A stretch of 64,000 bases of DNA from Liquorilactobacillus sucicola DSM 21376 = JCM 15457 (lineage in GTDB: Bacteria > Bacillota > Bacilli > Lactobacillales > Lactobacillaceae): assembly GCF_000612445.1 (NCBI RefSeq), contig NZ_BALC01000003.1:62001-126000 (forward strand). Reading direction: 5' to 3'. The position numbers and the translations under genes were made by a program. The notes beneath the pieces were generated by a model, which was not told where the DNA came from, searched no databases, and worked only from the letters and a program-made list of their open reading frames with translations. The number at the start of each line of letters is the position of its first letter. Positions within the stretch are counted from its first letter, which is position 1. Shown piece after piece: positions 46,103 through 55,374 of this stretch.

Positions 46103-47473
46103 ATGAAGGAAAAAGAGCTACATGGAATTAAAAGGACTATTTTTGTGTGGACGCTGCTGGCAGGAACATTTACGATGTCGATTAGCCAGTCTTCATTGTC
46201 GACGGCATATCCGACGCTGATGAAGTATTTTGGTGTCGATGCGCCTACGATTCAATGGCTGACCACAGGTTTCATGTTGATTATGTGTGTCATGATGCCA
46301 TTGAGCCCATGGCTGCTGAATAACTTTTCGTTCAAAAAAATTTATTTGAGTGTTTTGCTTATCTTTATGGTGGGAACGCTCATGATTATTTTGTCACCGA
46401 ACTTTGTTATTGCACTGATAGGAAGAGCGCTTGAGGCGATTGCGGTTGGAGTGTTGTTCCCATCATTTCAAACAGTTCTATTGACGATCACGCCAACGAA
46501 AAAAAGACCATCAGTTATGGGCTTAGCAGGGCTTGTTATGGGATCAGCATTAGCTTGCGGCCCAATCATATCAGGGATTATCTTGAATTATCTCAGTTGG
46601 CAGAGCCTTTTCTGCTTTTTCTTGATTGTGATCCTGATCGTATTCGTGAGTGCACTTTTCAATATATATGATGTTTTGCCACGGCAGTACAGCGGTTTTG
46701 ATTTTGTTTCAGTTGTTGCATCATTCGGTCTGATTGGCATTCTATATGTCGTTCAAATGTATGGCAGCAAGTTGAAGATGACATCTTCCTTACTGGTTTT
46801 ACTGGTTATCAGTTTGGCATTTACAGGTTATTTCATCTATCGGCAATTTACACTTGAACAACCGCTTTTGAAATTAAGGGTTATGCGTGTTGTGAATTTT
46901 GATTTGGCAGTTTTGTTAACAGGAATTGCTTACATTTCACTGATTGTTGTTACAGTAATTTATCCGCTCTACTATCAGAAGATACTGCATACTTCAGTAC
47001 TGGCTTCGGGTTTAGCATTGGTTCCACCAGCGGTTTTATTAAGTATCTTGAATCCATTGACTGGAAAACTGGCTGAAAAGATCGGTTTTAAGAAGACACT
47101 GCTTATTGGAATGTTGATGCTGGTTTGCGGCTGGGGAGCATTAGTGGTCTTTGCCGGCAGCTTGACAATGATTTCGATGATTATCTTTGCCATGCTGATT
47201 GAGGGCGGCAACGCATTTGTTATGATGCCTGCAACGACCTTGGGCGCTAATTCGTTGGCTGAAGATCAGATATCTCATGGAACGGCGATTATAACAACTG
47301 TCCGCCAGCTTTTGGGAGCACTGGGTGTTACTGTAGCAACCTTGATTTTAGCTGCCGGCAGTGGGTCTGTCAGCTCAATTAGCGGTTATCGTCGTGCTTT
47401 TATTTTCTTCTGCTTGCTGGAAATCATTGGTTTTATTTTAGCCTGTGCCATTCGGCAGAAGAAAGAAAAGTAG
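46103..47473 (+). CDS. DHA2-family multidrug MFS exporter (EmrB/QacA type)
   Basis: 456 residues from ATG 46103, with TTAGGAG at a good distance; ATG 46079 is in frame but lacks a site. About 14 hydrophobic helices. Typical segments are SQSSLSTAYPTLMKYFGVD, IQWLTTGFMLIMCVMMPLSPWL, GRALEAIAVGVLFPSFQT and GLVMGSALACGPIISGIIL (proline-containing motif C of antiporters). It resembles LmrB/EmrB exporters. The start lies close to a good promoter. Confidence 0.88.
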   Translation: MKEKELHGIKRTIFVWTLLAGTFTMSISQSSLSTAYPTLMKYFGVDAPTIQWLTTGFMLIMCVMMPLSPWLLNNFSFKKIYLSVLLIFMVGTLMIILSPNFVIALIGRALEAIAVGVLFPSFQTVLLTITPTKKRPSVMGLAGLVMGSALACGPIISGIILNYLSWQSLFCFFLIVILIVFVSALFNIYDVLPRQYSGFDFVSVVASFGLIGILYVVQMYGSKLKMTSSLLVLLVISLAFTGYFIYRQFTLEQPLLKLRVMRVVNFDLAVLLTGIAYISLIVVTVIYPLYYQKILHTSVLASGLALVPPAVLLSILNPLTGKLAEKIGFKKTLLIGMLMLVCGWGALVVFAGSLTMISMIIFAMLIEGGNAFVMMPATTLGANSLAEDQISHGTAIITTVRQLLGALGVTVATLILAAGSGSVSSISGYRRAFIFFCLLEIIGFILACAIRQKKEK

Positions 47474-47512
47474 TAGACAGAATTGTTTTGTTTTTTATAT
47501 AGTTTAAACGCG

Positions 47513-47555
47513 AGAGAAGACACGGAAAAGTTGTTTTAAAACCGTGCCTTCTCTT
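47513..47555 (+). terminator. Hairpin after the DHA2 exporter
   Basis: AGAGAAGACACGG pairs with CCGTGCCTTCTCT with one mismatch across a 16-base A/T-rich loop. There is no strong T-run. It separates the exporter from the rsmG region. Confidence 0.6.
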
Positions 47556-47591
47556 GTATTTAGTCTTAAAATACTTTACACTGAAGTAGTG

Positions 47592-47612
47592 TGTGAAACA
47601 TATTGTTTCACA
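47592..47612 (+). repeat. Inverted repeat made of parS-like half-sites in swapped order
   Basis: TGTGAAACA-TAT-TGTTTCACA is symmetric with 9-bp arms. The canonical ParB site is TGTTTCAC followed by GTGAAACA; here the same half-sites point outward. It lies 44 bases before rsmG. It might bind ParB or Noc weakly or be an unrelated regulator site. Confidence 0.6.
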
Positions 47613-47655
47613 AAATAAAACATGGATTTAATTTAAAATATGAAAGAGGAATATT

Positions 47656-48402
47656 ATGACTCCAGAGCGTTTCAGACAGGAACTTGCCCAGCATGGCATT
47701 GATTTGACAGCACAGCAGATGCAGCAATACGAAACGTATTATCGCTTCTTGGTGGCGGCCAATGAGCATGTCAATCTGACGGCAATTACTGATCAGGAAG
47801 AAGTGTATCTGAAACATTTTTATGATTCATTGCTGCCTGCACTGGTGGTTAAGGACCTTCGACAGGAAAAACTGCGACTCTGCGATGTCGGAGCGGGGGC
47901 AGGGTTTCCTTCAATACCACTGAAGATTGCTTTCCCTCAGTTACAGGTTACAATCGTTGACTCACTCAATAAACGGATCAAGTTTCTTGACGAGCTGGCG
48001 GCTAAGCTGCAATTGAGCGGGGTAGAATTTCACCATGCACGTGCAGAAGAGTTTGCTGGTAAAAGGAGTCCTTTTCGTGAAAGTTTTGATCTTGTGACCG
48101 CACGTGCGGTGGCGCGGTTATCTGTTTTAGCAGAATTATGCTTGCCTTTAGTAAAGGTTGGCGGCAGGTTTATTGCGCTCAAGGCACAGAAAGCGCAGAT
48201 CGAGTTGGCAGAAGCACAGTATGCAATCAAAAAGCTAGGTGGAGAACTCGTTGCTGATGACAAACTGGTATTGCCCGAAAATGGGGACGAACGACATATT
48301 ATTACGATTGCAAAAAAAGCTATTGCACCTAAAAAATATCCACGCAAGCCAGGTACGCCTGCTAAGAATCCTTTGGTAAATTCTGATGTTAGGGGGAAAT
48401 GA
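47656..48402 (+). CDS. rsmG: 16S rRNA (guanine527-N7)-methyltransferase RsmG
   Basis: 248 residues. The S-adenosylmethionine motif [20 protein letters not shown] (about residues 75-94), the N-terminal [19 protein letters not shown] and the substrate-side [12 protein letters not shown] are all present. It modifies G527 of 16S rRNA. The order rsmG-noc-parA-parB is a hallmark of the oriC-proximal region in Firmicutes. Its stop overlaps the noc start. Confidence 0.96.
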   Translation: MTPERFRQELAQHGIDLTAQQMQQYETYYRFLVAANEHVNLTAITDQEEVYLKHFYDSLLPALVVKDLRQEKLRLCDVGAGAGFPSIPLKIAFPQLQVTIVDSLNKRIKFLDELAAKLQLSGVEFHHARAEEFAGKRSPFRESFDLVTARAVARLSVLAELCLPLVKVGGRFIALKAQKAQIELAEAQYAIKKLGGELVADDKLVLPENGDERHIITIAKKAIAPKKYPRKPGTPAKNPLVNSDVRGK

Positions 48403-49262
48403 TGATGGCATTTTCATTTTGGAATAAGAAGAAAAAAACAGCTGATGACACCCAACAACGGATCACAGAGCTTCCGCTTGAGCAAATCATTCCTAATCGA
48501 TTTCAGCCGCGCAAGGTTTTCGCTGATGATAAAATAAACGAATTAGCCGAAACGATCAGGGAACATGGCCTGCTGCAGCCGATCATTGTTCGGCAGTACG
48601 AGCCTGAACACTATGAAATTATTGCTGGAGAACGCCGTTTCCGTGCAGTTACCCAGCTCGAATGGGAAAAGGTACCGGCGCTTATCAGAGAAATGTCCGA
48701 TACTGAAGCAGCGTCAATGGCAGTTATCGAGAACTTGCAACGTGAGGGACTAACGGCTATAGAAGAGGCACGCGCGTATAAAGATCTGATGAAACTGAAT
48801 CAGCTGACGCAAAGTGGGCTGGCAAAGGCGATCGGCAAAAGCCAGTCTTTTGTGGCTAACAAGTTGCGGCTGCTGAAGTTGTCAGAGTTTGCACAGCAGG
48901 CTATTTTGGAACGAAAGATCACTGAGCGTCACGGGCGAGCAGTATTGGGACTAGCAGAGAAACAGCAGGAAGAAGTTCTTAGGCAGGTTATTGCTGCAAA
49001 GATGACCGTTAAAGAAACTGAAAAAATTGTCCAAAAATTAACTGAAAAGAAATCAGTGAAGCAGGAACGGTCTAAAAAGCGTTCCAAGGGTTCGACCAGC
49101 GATGTCCGTGTCGCAGTCAACACAATAAAAAAGGCACTTAAAATGGTCAATGACAATGGGATGAAAATCAAAACGCATGAAGAAAATAGTGGGGATTTTC
49201 ATCGGATCATCATTGATATTCCGCTTGAAAAGAAGAGCAGGGAAGATACAAAGAAAAAATAG
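48399..49262 (+). CDS. noc: Nucleoid occlusion protein Noc (ParB paralogue)
   Basis: 287 residues. The N-terminal [11 protein letters not shown] is the short amphipathic membrane-targeting peptide known in Noc. The ParB/Noc core follows: [30 protein letters not shown] and a helix-turn-helix ([20 protein letters not shown]). Noc binds its DNA sites and blocks division over the nucleoid. Several ATG codons lie in tandem at the start; GGGGG lies just upstream. Distinguished from the true ParB by this peptide and by its place before parA. Confidence 0.92.
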   Translation: MMMAFSFWNKKKKTADDTQQRITELPLEQIIPNRFQPRKVFADDKINELAETIREHGLLQPIIVRQYEPEHYEIIAGERRFRAVTQLEWEKVPALIREMSDTEAASMAVIENLQREGLTAIEEARAYKDLMKLNQLTQSGLAKAIGKSQSFVANKLRLLKLSEFAQQAILERKITERHGRAVLGLAEKQQEEVLRQVIAAKMTVKETEKIVQKLTEKKSVKQERSKKRSKGSTSDVRVAVNTIKKALKMVNDNGMKIKTHEENSGDFHRIIIDIPLEKKSREDTKKK

Positions 49263-49276
49263 GGGGCGAAAGATTC

Positions 49277-50041
49277 ATGGGAATCGTGATTGCATTGGCA
49301 AATCAAAAGGGCGGCGTTGGCAAGACGACCACTAGTGTCAATCTAGGAGCGTGCTTGGCTGAATTAGGCAAAAAGGTTTTGCTGATTGATTCTGATGCAC
49401 AGGGCAACGCTACAAGTGGTGTTGGAATTCATAAGGCAAAAATCGAAAAAGACATTTATGATGTTTTGGTCAATGAATATCCGATTGCTGAGACGATTAT
49501 TCCGAGCAGCCATCCAGGTCTTGATATTGTTCCAGCAACAATCCAGCTCTCAGGTGCTGAGATTGAACTGACCTCGCAAATGGCTCGCGAATCGCGTCTC
49601 CTAGATGCGGTCAAAGAGATCAAGGACCGCTATGACTATATTTTGATTGATTGCCCGCCTTCTTTGGGTTTGCTGACGATCAATGCTTTCAGTGCGAGTG
49701 ATTCAATCTTGATCCCAGTTCAAAGTGAGTATTATGCTTTGGAAGGTTTGAGCCAGTTAATGAACACGATCCGCCTAGTGCAAAAGCATTTTAATCCGGA
49801 CTTGAAGATTGAGGGGGTCTTGATGACAATGTTAGATGCACGGACGAATCTTGGAACACAAGTCGTTGCTGAGGTGCAGAATTATTTTAAAAACAAAGTA
49901 TACAAAACTGTTATTCCGCGTAACATCCGTCTCTCAGAAGCACCTAGCCATGGGAAAGCAATCATTGATTATGATCCGAGTTCACGCGGTGCGGAAGAAT
50001 ATATGTCCCTAGCCAAGGAGGTGCTTGCTGCGCATGACTAA
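49277..50041 (+). CDS. parA: Chromosome partition ATPase ParA (Soj)
   Basis: 254 residues. The deviant Walker A box is QKGGVGKTTTSVNLG (about residues 10-24), with the Walker B region YILIDCPPSLGLLTINAF. The C-terminal VIPRNIRLSEAPSHGK is the typical Soj ending. It works with ParB near the origin. Its end overlaps the parB start by 8 bases. Confidence 0.97.
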   Translation: MGIVIALANQKGGVGKTTTSVNLGACLAELGKKVLLIDSDAQGNATSGVGIHKAKIEKDIYDVLVNEYPIAETIIPSSHPGLDIVPATIQLSGAEIELTSQMARESRLLDAVKEIKDRYDYILIDCPPSLGLLTINAFSASDSILIPVQSEYYALEGLSQLMNTIRLVQKHFNPDLKIEGVLMTMLDARTNLGTQVVAEVQNYFKNKVYKTVIPRNIRLSEAPSHGKAIIDYDPSSRGAEEYMSLAKEVLAAHD

Positions 50042-50915
50042 TAAGAATAATAAAGGCTTGGGTCGCGGAATCGAAGCATTATTCCAAGAATTCGATGAGA
50101 CTAACGAGTCTGAAGAAGTTGTGACTGAATTAAAACTGGCTGATATTCGCCCTAATCCTTATCAGCCACGAAAAACTTTCGATGAAAAATCTTTGGCAGA
50201 ACTAACGGATTCCATCAAGAAAACTGGTGTTTTTCAGCCGATCATCGTCCGTAAATCGACGGTCAAGGGATATGAGATTATTGCTGGAGAACGGCGCTTT
50301 CGGGCTTCAAAACTTGCAGACAAGGAAACAATTCCAGCAATTGTGCGTGAGATAGATGAGGCTAGCATGATGGAGATTGCCGTCCTAGAAAATCTGCAAC
50401 GTGAAGATCTGACGCCGCTTGAAGAGGCTGAGGCCTATAATACACTGATGGAGAAACTCAATTTGACTCAAAATCAGGTTTCTGAACGTCTGGGCAAGAG
50501 CAGACCTTATATTGCTAATTACCTCAGGCTGCTCGGCCTGCCATTGGAGGTCAAACAGATGCTGCAGACTGAAAAGCTGTCGATGGGACAAGCACGAACT
50601 TTATTAGCTTTAAAGAATAAAAAGCAGTTAGTTGCACTGGCTCAAAAAACAGTTCACGATAATTTAACAGTCCGCCAGTTAGAGCAGCTGATCGCTAAAA
50701 TGAATGGCAAAGGCGCAAAAAAAGGCAAAAAAGTCGTCAAAGACCCAAATGAGCCTTATTATAAGCAGAGTGAAACAGCATTGCAGGAGAAGTTCGGAAC
50801 TAAGGTAGCAATTAAAAACAGGTCAAAATCTGGTAAAGGCAAAATCGAGATCGATTATTTATCAACTAAGGATTTTAACCGAATTCTAGATATTTTGGGA
50901 ATCAGTTTGGATTAA
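50034..50915 (+). CDS. parB: Chromosome partition protein ParB (Spo0J)
   Basis: 293 residues from ATG 50034, with AAGGAGGTG upstream at about ten bases; TTG 50025 is an in-frame alternative. N-terminal GLGRGIEALF, then NPYQPRKTF, TGVFQPIIVRK and [10 protein letters not shown] (nucleotide-binding boxes) and the HTH region NQVSERLGKSRPYIANYLRLL. It loads at parS sites and organises the origin. No canonical parS is visible in this window. Confidence 0.96.
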   Translation: MTNKNNKGLGRGIEALFQEFDETNESEEVVTELKLADIRPNPYQPRKTFDEKSLAELTDSIKKTGVFQPIIVRKSTVKGYEIIAGERRFRASKLADKETIPAIVREIDEASMMEIAVLENLQREDLTPLEEAEAYNTLMEKLNLTQNQVSERLGKSRPYIANYLRLLGLPLEVKQMLQTEKLSMGQARTLLALKNKKQLVALAQKTVHDNLTVRQLEQLIAKMNGKGAKKGKKVVKDPNEPYYKQSETALQEKFGTKVAIKNRSKSGKGKIEIDYLSTKDFNRILDILGISLD

Positions 50916-50946
50916 AACTAAAGGACTATCGACTGGAGGAATTCAA

Positions 50947-51156
50947 ATGGCAGCAACGGAATATGCATTGCATGATATTGTTGAAATGAAGAAACAGCAT
51001 CCATGCGGAGTCAATCGGTGGGAGATTATCAGAGTAGGAATGGACATCAAAATAAAATGTACCGGCTGCAACCATCTGATTATGATGCCGCGACGTGAGT
51101 TTAATCGCAAATTCAAAAAGGTTCTCGAACAGGCAAAAAAAGAAGAACAAGACTAG
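50947..51156 (+). CDS. DUF951 family protein
   Basis: 69 residues. The conserved HPCGVNRWEIIRVGMDIKIK and CTGCNHLIMMPRREFNRK give a small CxxC-containing domain. It is found in Firmicutes between parB and ychF, as here. Function is not established. A TGGAGGAA ribosome site precedes the ATG. Confidence 0.93.
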   Translation: MAATEYALHDIVEMKKQHPCGVNRWEIIRVGMDIKIKCTGCNHLIMMPRREFNRKFKKVLEQAKKEEQD

Positions 51157-51175
51157 GAAAGAGTGAAGAAGAGAT

Positions 51176-52276
51176 ATGTCATTAACCGCAGGAATCGTCG
51201 GCTTGCCTAACGTGGGCAAATCGACTTTATTTAACGCAATCACTAAGGCAGGAGCAGAAATGGCGAATTATCCATTCGCCACGATCGATCCAAATGTTGG
51301 GATGGTTGAGGTACCGGATAAACGCTTGCCACGGATCGACGAGTTGATCCCCGCTAAAAAAATCATTCATACGACTTTTGAATTCACAGATATTGCAGGA
51401 ATCGTTAAAGGAGCCAGCAAGGGTGAAGGATTAGGTAACAAATTCCTTGAAAATATTCGGCAGGTCGATGCGATCGTCCATGTTGTTCGTGCTTTTGATG
51501 ATGATAATATTACACATGTCAGCAATAAGATTGATCCTTTAGATGATATTGATACGATCAACCTGGAATTAACACTGGCTGATTTGGACAGTGTTAATAA
51601 GCGCTATGCACGTGTTGAAAAAGTTGCACGTACCAAGGACAAGGAAGCTGTCGCAGAGTTCGAAGTCTTGAAACGAATTAAACCGGTTCTTGAGGCAGGG
51701 AAACCTGTTCGTTCTTTGGACTTTGATGAAGAGGAACAAAAGATCGTTAAGGGGTTGTTTCTCCTGACATCCAAGCCTGTCTTGTATGTTGCCAACATTG
51801 CAGAAGACGATATGGCTGATCCTGATGCGAATAAATATGTGCAGCAGATCAGAAAGTTTGCAGAAGCTGAAGGCTCTGAGACTATTGCGGTCAGTGCCAA
51901 AACGGAGGAAGAAATCGCGGAACTTGATGACGCTGATAAGCAAGAATTTTTAGAAGCAGAAGGGGTTGAAGAGTCTGGGCTTGACCGTTTGATCAAGGCC
52001 TCATACAAACTGCTGGGACTTGCCACTTTCTTCACAGCAGGTGGAAAGGAAACTCGTGCTTGGACTTTCAAAATAGGAATGAAGGCTCCACAAGTTGCAG
52101 GTATCATCCATTCAGATTTTGAGCGTGGTTTTATTCGCGCTGAGACCATTTCGTTTGAAGATTTGGACAAGTATGGCAGTATGGCTGCTGTTCGTGAAGC
52201 AGGTCGTCTGCGTTCTGAGGGTAAAGAATATCTCGTACAAGATGGAGATATCATAGAATTCAGATTCAACGTGTAG
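51176..52276 (+). CDS. ychF: Redox-regulated ATPase/GTPase YchF (OLA1 family)
   Basis: 366 residues. The nucleotide sites are GLPNVGKSTLFNAIT (G1), DIAGIVKGASKGEGLGNKFL (G3/Obg signature) and a TGS domain (TRAWTFKIGMKAPQVAGIIH, then LVQDGDIIEFRFNV). YchF is an Obg-like protein that favours ATP and interacts with ribosomes. Its place after DUF951 is conserved in lactobacilli. Confidence 0.96.
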   Translation: MSLTAGIVGLPNVGKSTLFNAITKAGAEMANYPFATIDPNVGMVEVPDKRLPRIDELIPAKKIIHTTFEFTDIAGIVKGASKGEGLGNKFLENIRQVDAIVHVVRAFDDDNITHVSNKIDPLDDIDTINLELTLADLDSVNKRYARVEKVARTKDKEAVAEFEVLKRIKPVLEAGKPVRSLDFDEEEQKIVKGLFLLTSKPVLYVANIAEDDMADPDANKYVQQIRKFAEAEGSETIAVSAKTEEEIAELDDADKQEFLEAEGVEESGLDRLIKASYKLLGLATFFTAGGKETRAWTFKIGMKAPQVAGIIHSDFERGFIRAETISFEDLDKYGSMAAVREAGRLRSEGKEYLVQDGDIIEFRFNV

Positions 52277-52310
52277 TTGCGGGATACAAGAATAAAGGTG
52301 GAGATTACTT

Positions 52311-53045
52311 GTGACGGAAGAGAACAAACAAAATAATAAACAGCGCAATCAGGAAGTAGCAAAAAAACAGGCTGAAAAACTGCAAGCGAAAAAAAATGAG
52401 GTCATTCCAGCAAGTACTCTTGAAGGATTGACTAAGCGCAATGAGGATTACATGTTTCGCTTGAATCGAGCGCTTGAAGAAAAAAGTATCCCTGCTGAAA
52501 AGCGTAAACAGGTCGTTGATGAAATGACTGCGGAGCTCAGGGATAAACAGCGTCAAGGCATCACAGCCAATAAGTTGTATGGCACAGTTAGTGAACGGGT
52601 TGAAGCAATTATTGCTGGACCAGAGAAGAAAGCAAAGGAGCCCTCATACTGGAGTTTGGCTTTGGATAATGGCTTGATTATGTTCATGATGTTCTGTATT
52701 ATGTATGCAGCATTGGGGACATTCTCAAAGAAACAGGCTGAAGTCAATGGAGGTATTCTGACACTCATCGTAACATCTGTGATTGCTGGGCTGGGGATGG
52801 CTTATTTCTACAAAGTGGCAGGCAACCGGCGCGATCGCAAAAAGCGTATTCCTTTATGGAAAACACTCTTGCTCTCAGCGGCTTTAGTAGTTATCTGGAT
52901 CACAGCATACACTTTAGTCATGGCAGTTCCTGGTGTCTTAAATCGGACGTTTGAACCGATCGTATACGCTGTATTGGCGGTCATTGCATTTGGTGCACGG
53001 TATATTTTGAAGAAGAAATATGGCCTTATTGGCTCGATCTTTTAA
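52311..53045 (+). CDS. DUF1129 family membrane protein
   Basis: 244 residues from GTG 52311, after AAAGGTGGAG. An N-terminal Lys/Gln-rich coil (residues 1-45) leads into the DUF1129 domain, followed by about four membrane helices (GLIMFMMFCIMYAALG, ILTLIVTSVIAGLGMAYFY, LLLSAALVVIWITAYTLVM, VYAVLAVIAFGARYIL). Found after ychF in many lactobacilli. Function unknown. Confidence 0.88.
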   Translation: MTEENKQNNKQRNQEVAKKQAEKLQAKKNEVIPASTLEGLTKRNEDYMFRLNRALEEKSIPAEKRKQVVDEMTAELRDKQRQGITANKLYGTVSERVEAIIAGPEKKAKEPSYWSLALDNGLIMFMMFCIMYAALGTFSKKQAEVNGGILTLIVTSVIAGLGMAYFYKVAGNRRDRKKRIPLWKTLLLSAALVVIWITAYTLVMAVPGVLNRTFEPIVYAVLAVIAFGARYILKKKYGLIGSIF

Positions 53046-53096
53046 ATTTCCAAAATAACTGCTGGTGTGCCGATGAAGGGTCAGTTGAAAACGAGG

Positions 53097-53124
53097 TTGA
53101 CATTTTTTCTGATTAGGTTAAAAT
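53097..53124 (+). promoter_or_regulatory. Promoter of the T-box operon
   Basis: TTGACA (53097-53102), 16 bases, TAAAAT (53119-53124). The T-box leader begins about 25-35 bases later. Confidence 0.75.
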
Positions 53125-53149
53125 AAGTATCTATAATCAAGCTTTAATA

Positions 53150-53405
53150 AACAAATTGATCAGGAAAGTAATTCTTTCATGTATCCAAGAGAGGCTGCGG
53201 ATGGTGCAAGCAGCTGATAGGTGAAATTATGAAAATGACCTGTGATTGGTTGCTGCGAGAATTTTTTTGAGCAGCAGACGGGGTGCCCTCCGTTATTTTG
53301 GGACACTATTATATTAAGATAGTAACTTAGCTATGCGATTGTGCATAATTAGAATGGTACCGTGGGTCCTCTCACTTCTAAACAGAAGTGGGGGGATTTT
53401 TTTAT
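53150..53405 (+). promoter_or_regulatory. T-box riboswitch, methionine specifier likely
   Basis: Stem I: CAGG (53161) pairs with CCTG (53239) and TTTCAT (53175) with ATGAAA (53229), leaving ATG (53235-53237) followed by A in the specifier loop. AAGAGAG (53187), GGTGCAAG (53203) and CGTTA (53291) are conserved T-box elements. The T-box sequence AGAATGGTACCG starts at 53351; its TGGT pairs with an uncharged tRNA ending ACCA. The terminator stem 53367-53379/53384-53396 with a T-run follows. Uncharged tRNA-Met should allow read-through into the sulfur amino acid genes. Confidence 0.85.
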
Positions 53406-53469
53406 TTTGAAATAAAGCGAAACGCAAATGAAATTAAACGTTAGCGAATAGCTCAGGAGGAAATTTAAC

Positions 53470-54618
53470 ATGACGAATTTCGACACAAATTTGGTTCACG
53501 GAGTCTGTTGTAGTGACAATAATACAGGAGCAGTCAATGTCCCAATCTATAATTCATCAACATATGTCTATCAAAGTGCTGATGCAAAGGTCAAGTGGGA
53601 TTATGCCCGCTCGGGAAACCCAACACGTGCATTTCTGGAAGAACAGATTGCACTTTTGGAGGGAGGAACGCGCGGATTTGCATTTTCTTCCGGGCTGGCA
53701 GCAATTCACGCTGCTTTTGCGATCTTTGAGCCTGGCGATCACGTTATTATTGGTGATAAGATATACGGGGGAACTTTTAGGCTTGTCAACCAGTACTTCA
53801 AGAAGTGGCAGCTTGAATTCACAACGGTTGATACACAAGACGCAGCAGCAGTTGAAGCAGCTATTAAGCCTAACACCAAAGCAATTTACTTTGAGACGTT
53901 CACTAACCCCCTTCTGCGAGTTACCAGTGTTAAAGCAATCGCAGAAATTGCAAAACAGCATCATTTGTTGACGATTGTTGACAATACTTTCTTGACCCCC
54001 TACTTGCAGCAACCGTTAAAGTTGGGAGCTGATATTGTTATTCACTCGGCAACTAAGTACTTAGGAGGACATTCTGATGTGATCGCAGGTTTGGTGGTTG
54101 TTGAGGAGGCCGAGCTAGGTGAAAAAATCTATTTTTCGCAAAATGCTCTTGGCGGAGTTTTATCGCCTGAGGATTCAAATCTGATTCGACGCGGAATACA
54201 GACATTGGGGGTGAGAATGGATCGGCACTTAGCTAATGCAGCTAAAATTGTTGATTTTTTAACTAAAAGGTCGGAAATAGCCAAAGTATACTATCCGGGG
54301 ATAGAAGGATCTGTAGATCATGAGATCGCTCAAAAAGAATGTCGCGGGTTTGGTGGGATCGTGAGTTTTGATTTGGCTGCGGCCATTGATTCAAAAGCAT
54401 TTGTTGAACGGTTGAATTTATTTAAGCTAGCTGTCAGTTTGGGGGCAGTTGAAAGTCTGGTAGAATTGCCGTATAAGATGTCCCATGCTGAACTGTCAGC
54501 TGCGGATCTGCAAGATTGCGGTATAAGTACGCAGTTGATTCGTTTATCTGTTGGGATTGAAGATGCACAGGATCTGATTGGTGATCTTGCACAGGCATTG
54601 GACTCATTTAAAAAATAA
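53470..54618 (+). CDS. Cystathionine gamma-synthase/lyase-type PLP enzyme
   Basis: 382 residues. The Cys/Met metabolism fold is clear: YARSGNPTRAFLEEQIALLEGG, AFSSGLAAIHAAF, ETFTNPLLRV, TIVDNTFLTPYLQQPLKLGAD and the PLP lysine in HSATKYLGGHSDV. Such enzymes make or break cystathionine, or release sulfide from homocysteine or cysteine. Synthase and lyase cannot be separated by eye. A methionine T-box upstream and the transporter downstream suggest a role in sulfur amino acid supply. Confidence 0.9.
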   Translation: MTNFDTNLVHGVCCSDNNTGAVNVPIYNSSTYVYQSADAKVKWDYARSGNPTRAFLEEQIALLEGGTRGFAFSSGLAAIHAAFAIFEPGDHVIIGDKIYGGTFRLVNQYFKKWQLEFTTVDTQDAAAVEAAIKPNTKAIYFETFTNPLLRVTSVKAIAEIAKQHHLLTIVDNTFLTPYLQQPLKLGADIVIHSATKYLGGHSDVIAGLVVVEEAELGEKIYFSQNALGGVLSPEDSNLIRRGIQTLGVRMDRHLANAAKIVDFLTKRSEIAKVYYPGIEGSVDHEIAQKECRGFGGIVSFDLAAAIDSKAFVERLNLFKLAVSLGAVESLVELPYKMSHAELSAADLQDCGISTQLIRLSVGIEDAQDLIGDLAQALDSFKK

Positions 54619-54651
54619 TAGTGTTATTGAAAGGTGTGTCAGATTAAGATT

Positions 54652-55350
54652 ATGTGGGATATTATTGTCAATGCAACACCGCAATTGGTCGTTGCGGGCT
54701 TGAAATACACGATCCCAATTTCGATCGTTTCGTTTTTGCTAGGATTAATACTTGCCCTGATAACGGCTCTGGTCAGGTTATCGACCAAGAAAGGGCCATT
54801 CAGGATACTTAAAGCAATTTTTAGATTTTATGTGTGGCTTTTCCGAAGCACGCCATTATTAGTACAGTTGTTTATTGTTTATTTTGGATTGCCATACCTG
54901 AAGATAGCTGGCATTGCGCCAGACGGAATAAAGCTAACACCGCTTGTAGCGGGCATCATCACTTTCTCGCTGAATACTGGTGCTTATTGTTCAGAAACGA
55001 TCAGGGCTTCGATTCTTTCGATTCCCAAGGGACAGTGGGAAGCAGCTTATTCTATGGGAATGACTAGATCAAAAGCACTTTCGCGGATTATTTTACCCCA
55101 AGCAGTGCGGGTCTCACTGCCGCCGTTGGCTAATAGTTTTATCGGTTTGGTCAAGGACACTTCATTGGCAGCTTCAATTACAATTGTAGAAATGTTTGAA
55201 GTCAGTCAACAGATTGCAGCTGAGAATTATCAGCCATTGATTATGTACTGTTTAGTAGCTGCTTTATATGCGGTTGCTTGCTCACTGCTGTCATGGCTTC
55301 AGGGATATCTTGAAAAGGTAACTTCGCGTTATGTCACAAATGCTGATTAA
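54652..55350 (+). CDS. Amino-acid ABC transporter permease
   Basis: 232 residues from ATG 54652; GTG 54634 is in frame and could add six residues. About five helices. Conserved WLFRSTPLLVQLFIVYFGLP and the EAA loop EAAYSMGMTRSKALSRIILPQAVRVSLPPLAN are present. It pairs with the ATPase and lipoprotein that follow, giving a complete polar amino-acid importer. The T-box suggests methionine or cystine as substrate. Confidence 0.9.
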   Translation: MWDIIVNATPQLVVAGLKYTIPISIVSFLLGLILALITALVRLSTKKGPFRILKAIFRFYVWLFRSTPLLVQLFIVYFGLPYLKIAGIAPDGIKLTPLVAGIITFSLNTGAYCSETIRASILSIPKGQWEAAYSMGMTRSKALSRIILPQAVRVSLPPLANSFIGLVKDTSLAASITIVEMFEVSQQIAAENYQPLIMYCLVAALYAVACSLLSWLQGYLEKVTSRYVTNAD

Positions 55351-55374
55351 GATCAGAAGGAGATAAAGACAGTT

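Noticed and set aside
51604-52362. Long minus-strand frame (252 codons) opposite ychF
   Set aside because: Serine/threonine-rich antisense shadow of a conserved gene, without start signals.
53235-53257. TGC in TTGCTGCG as a cysteine specifier of the T-box
   Set aside because: It does not sit in an internal loop between two paired stem I helices. The ATG at 53235 does, with CAGG/CCTG below and TTTCAT/ATGAAA above.
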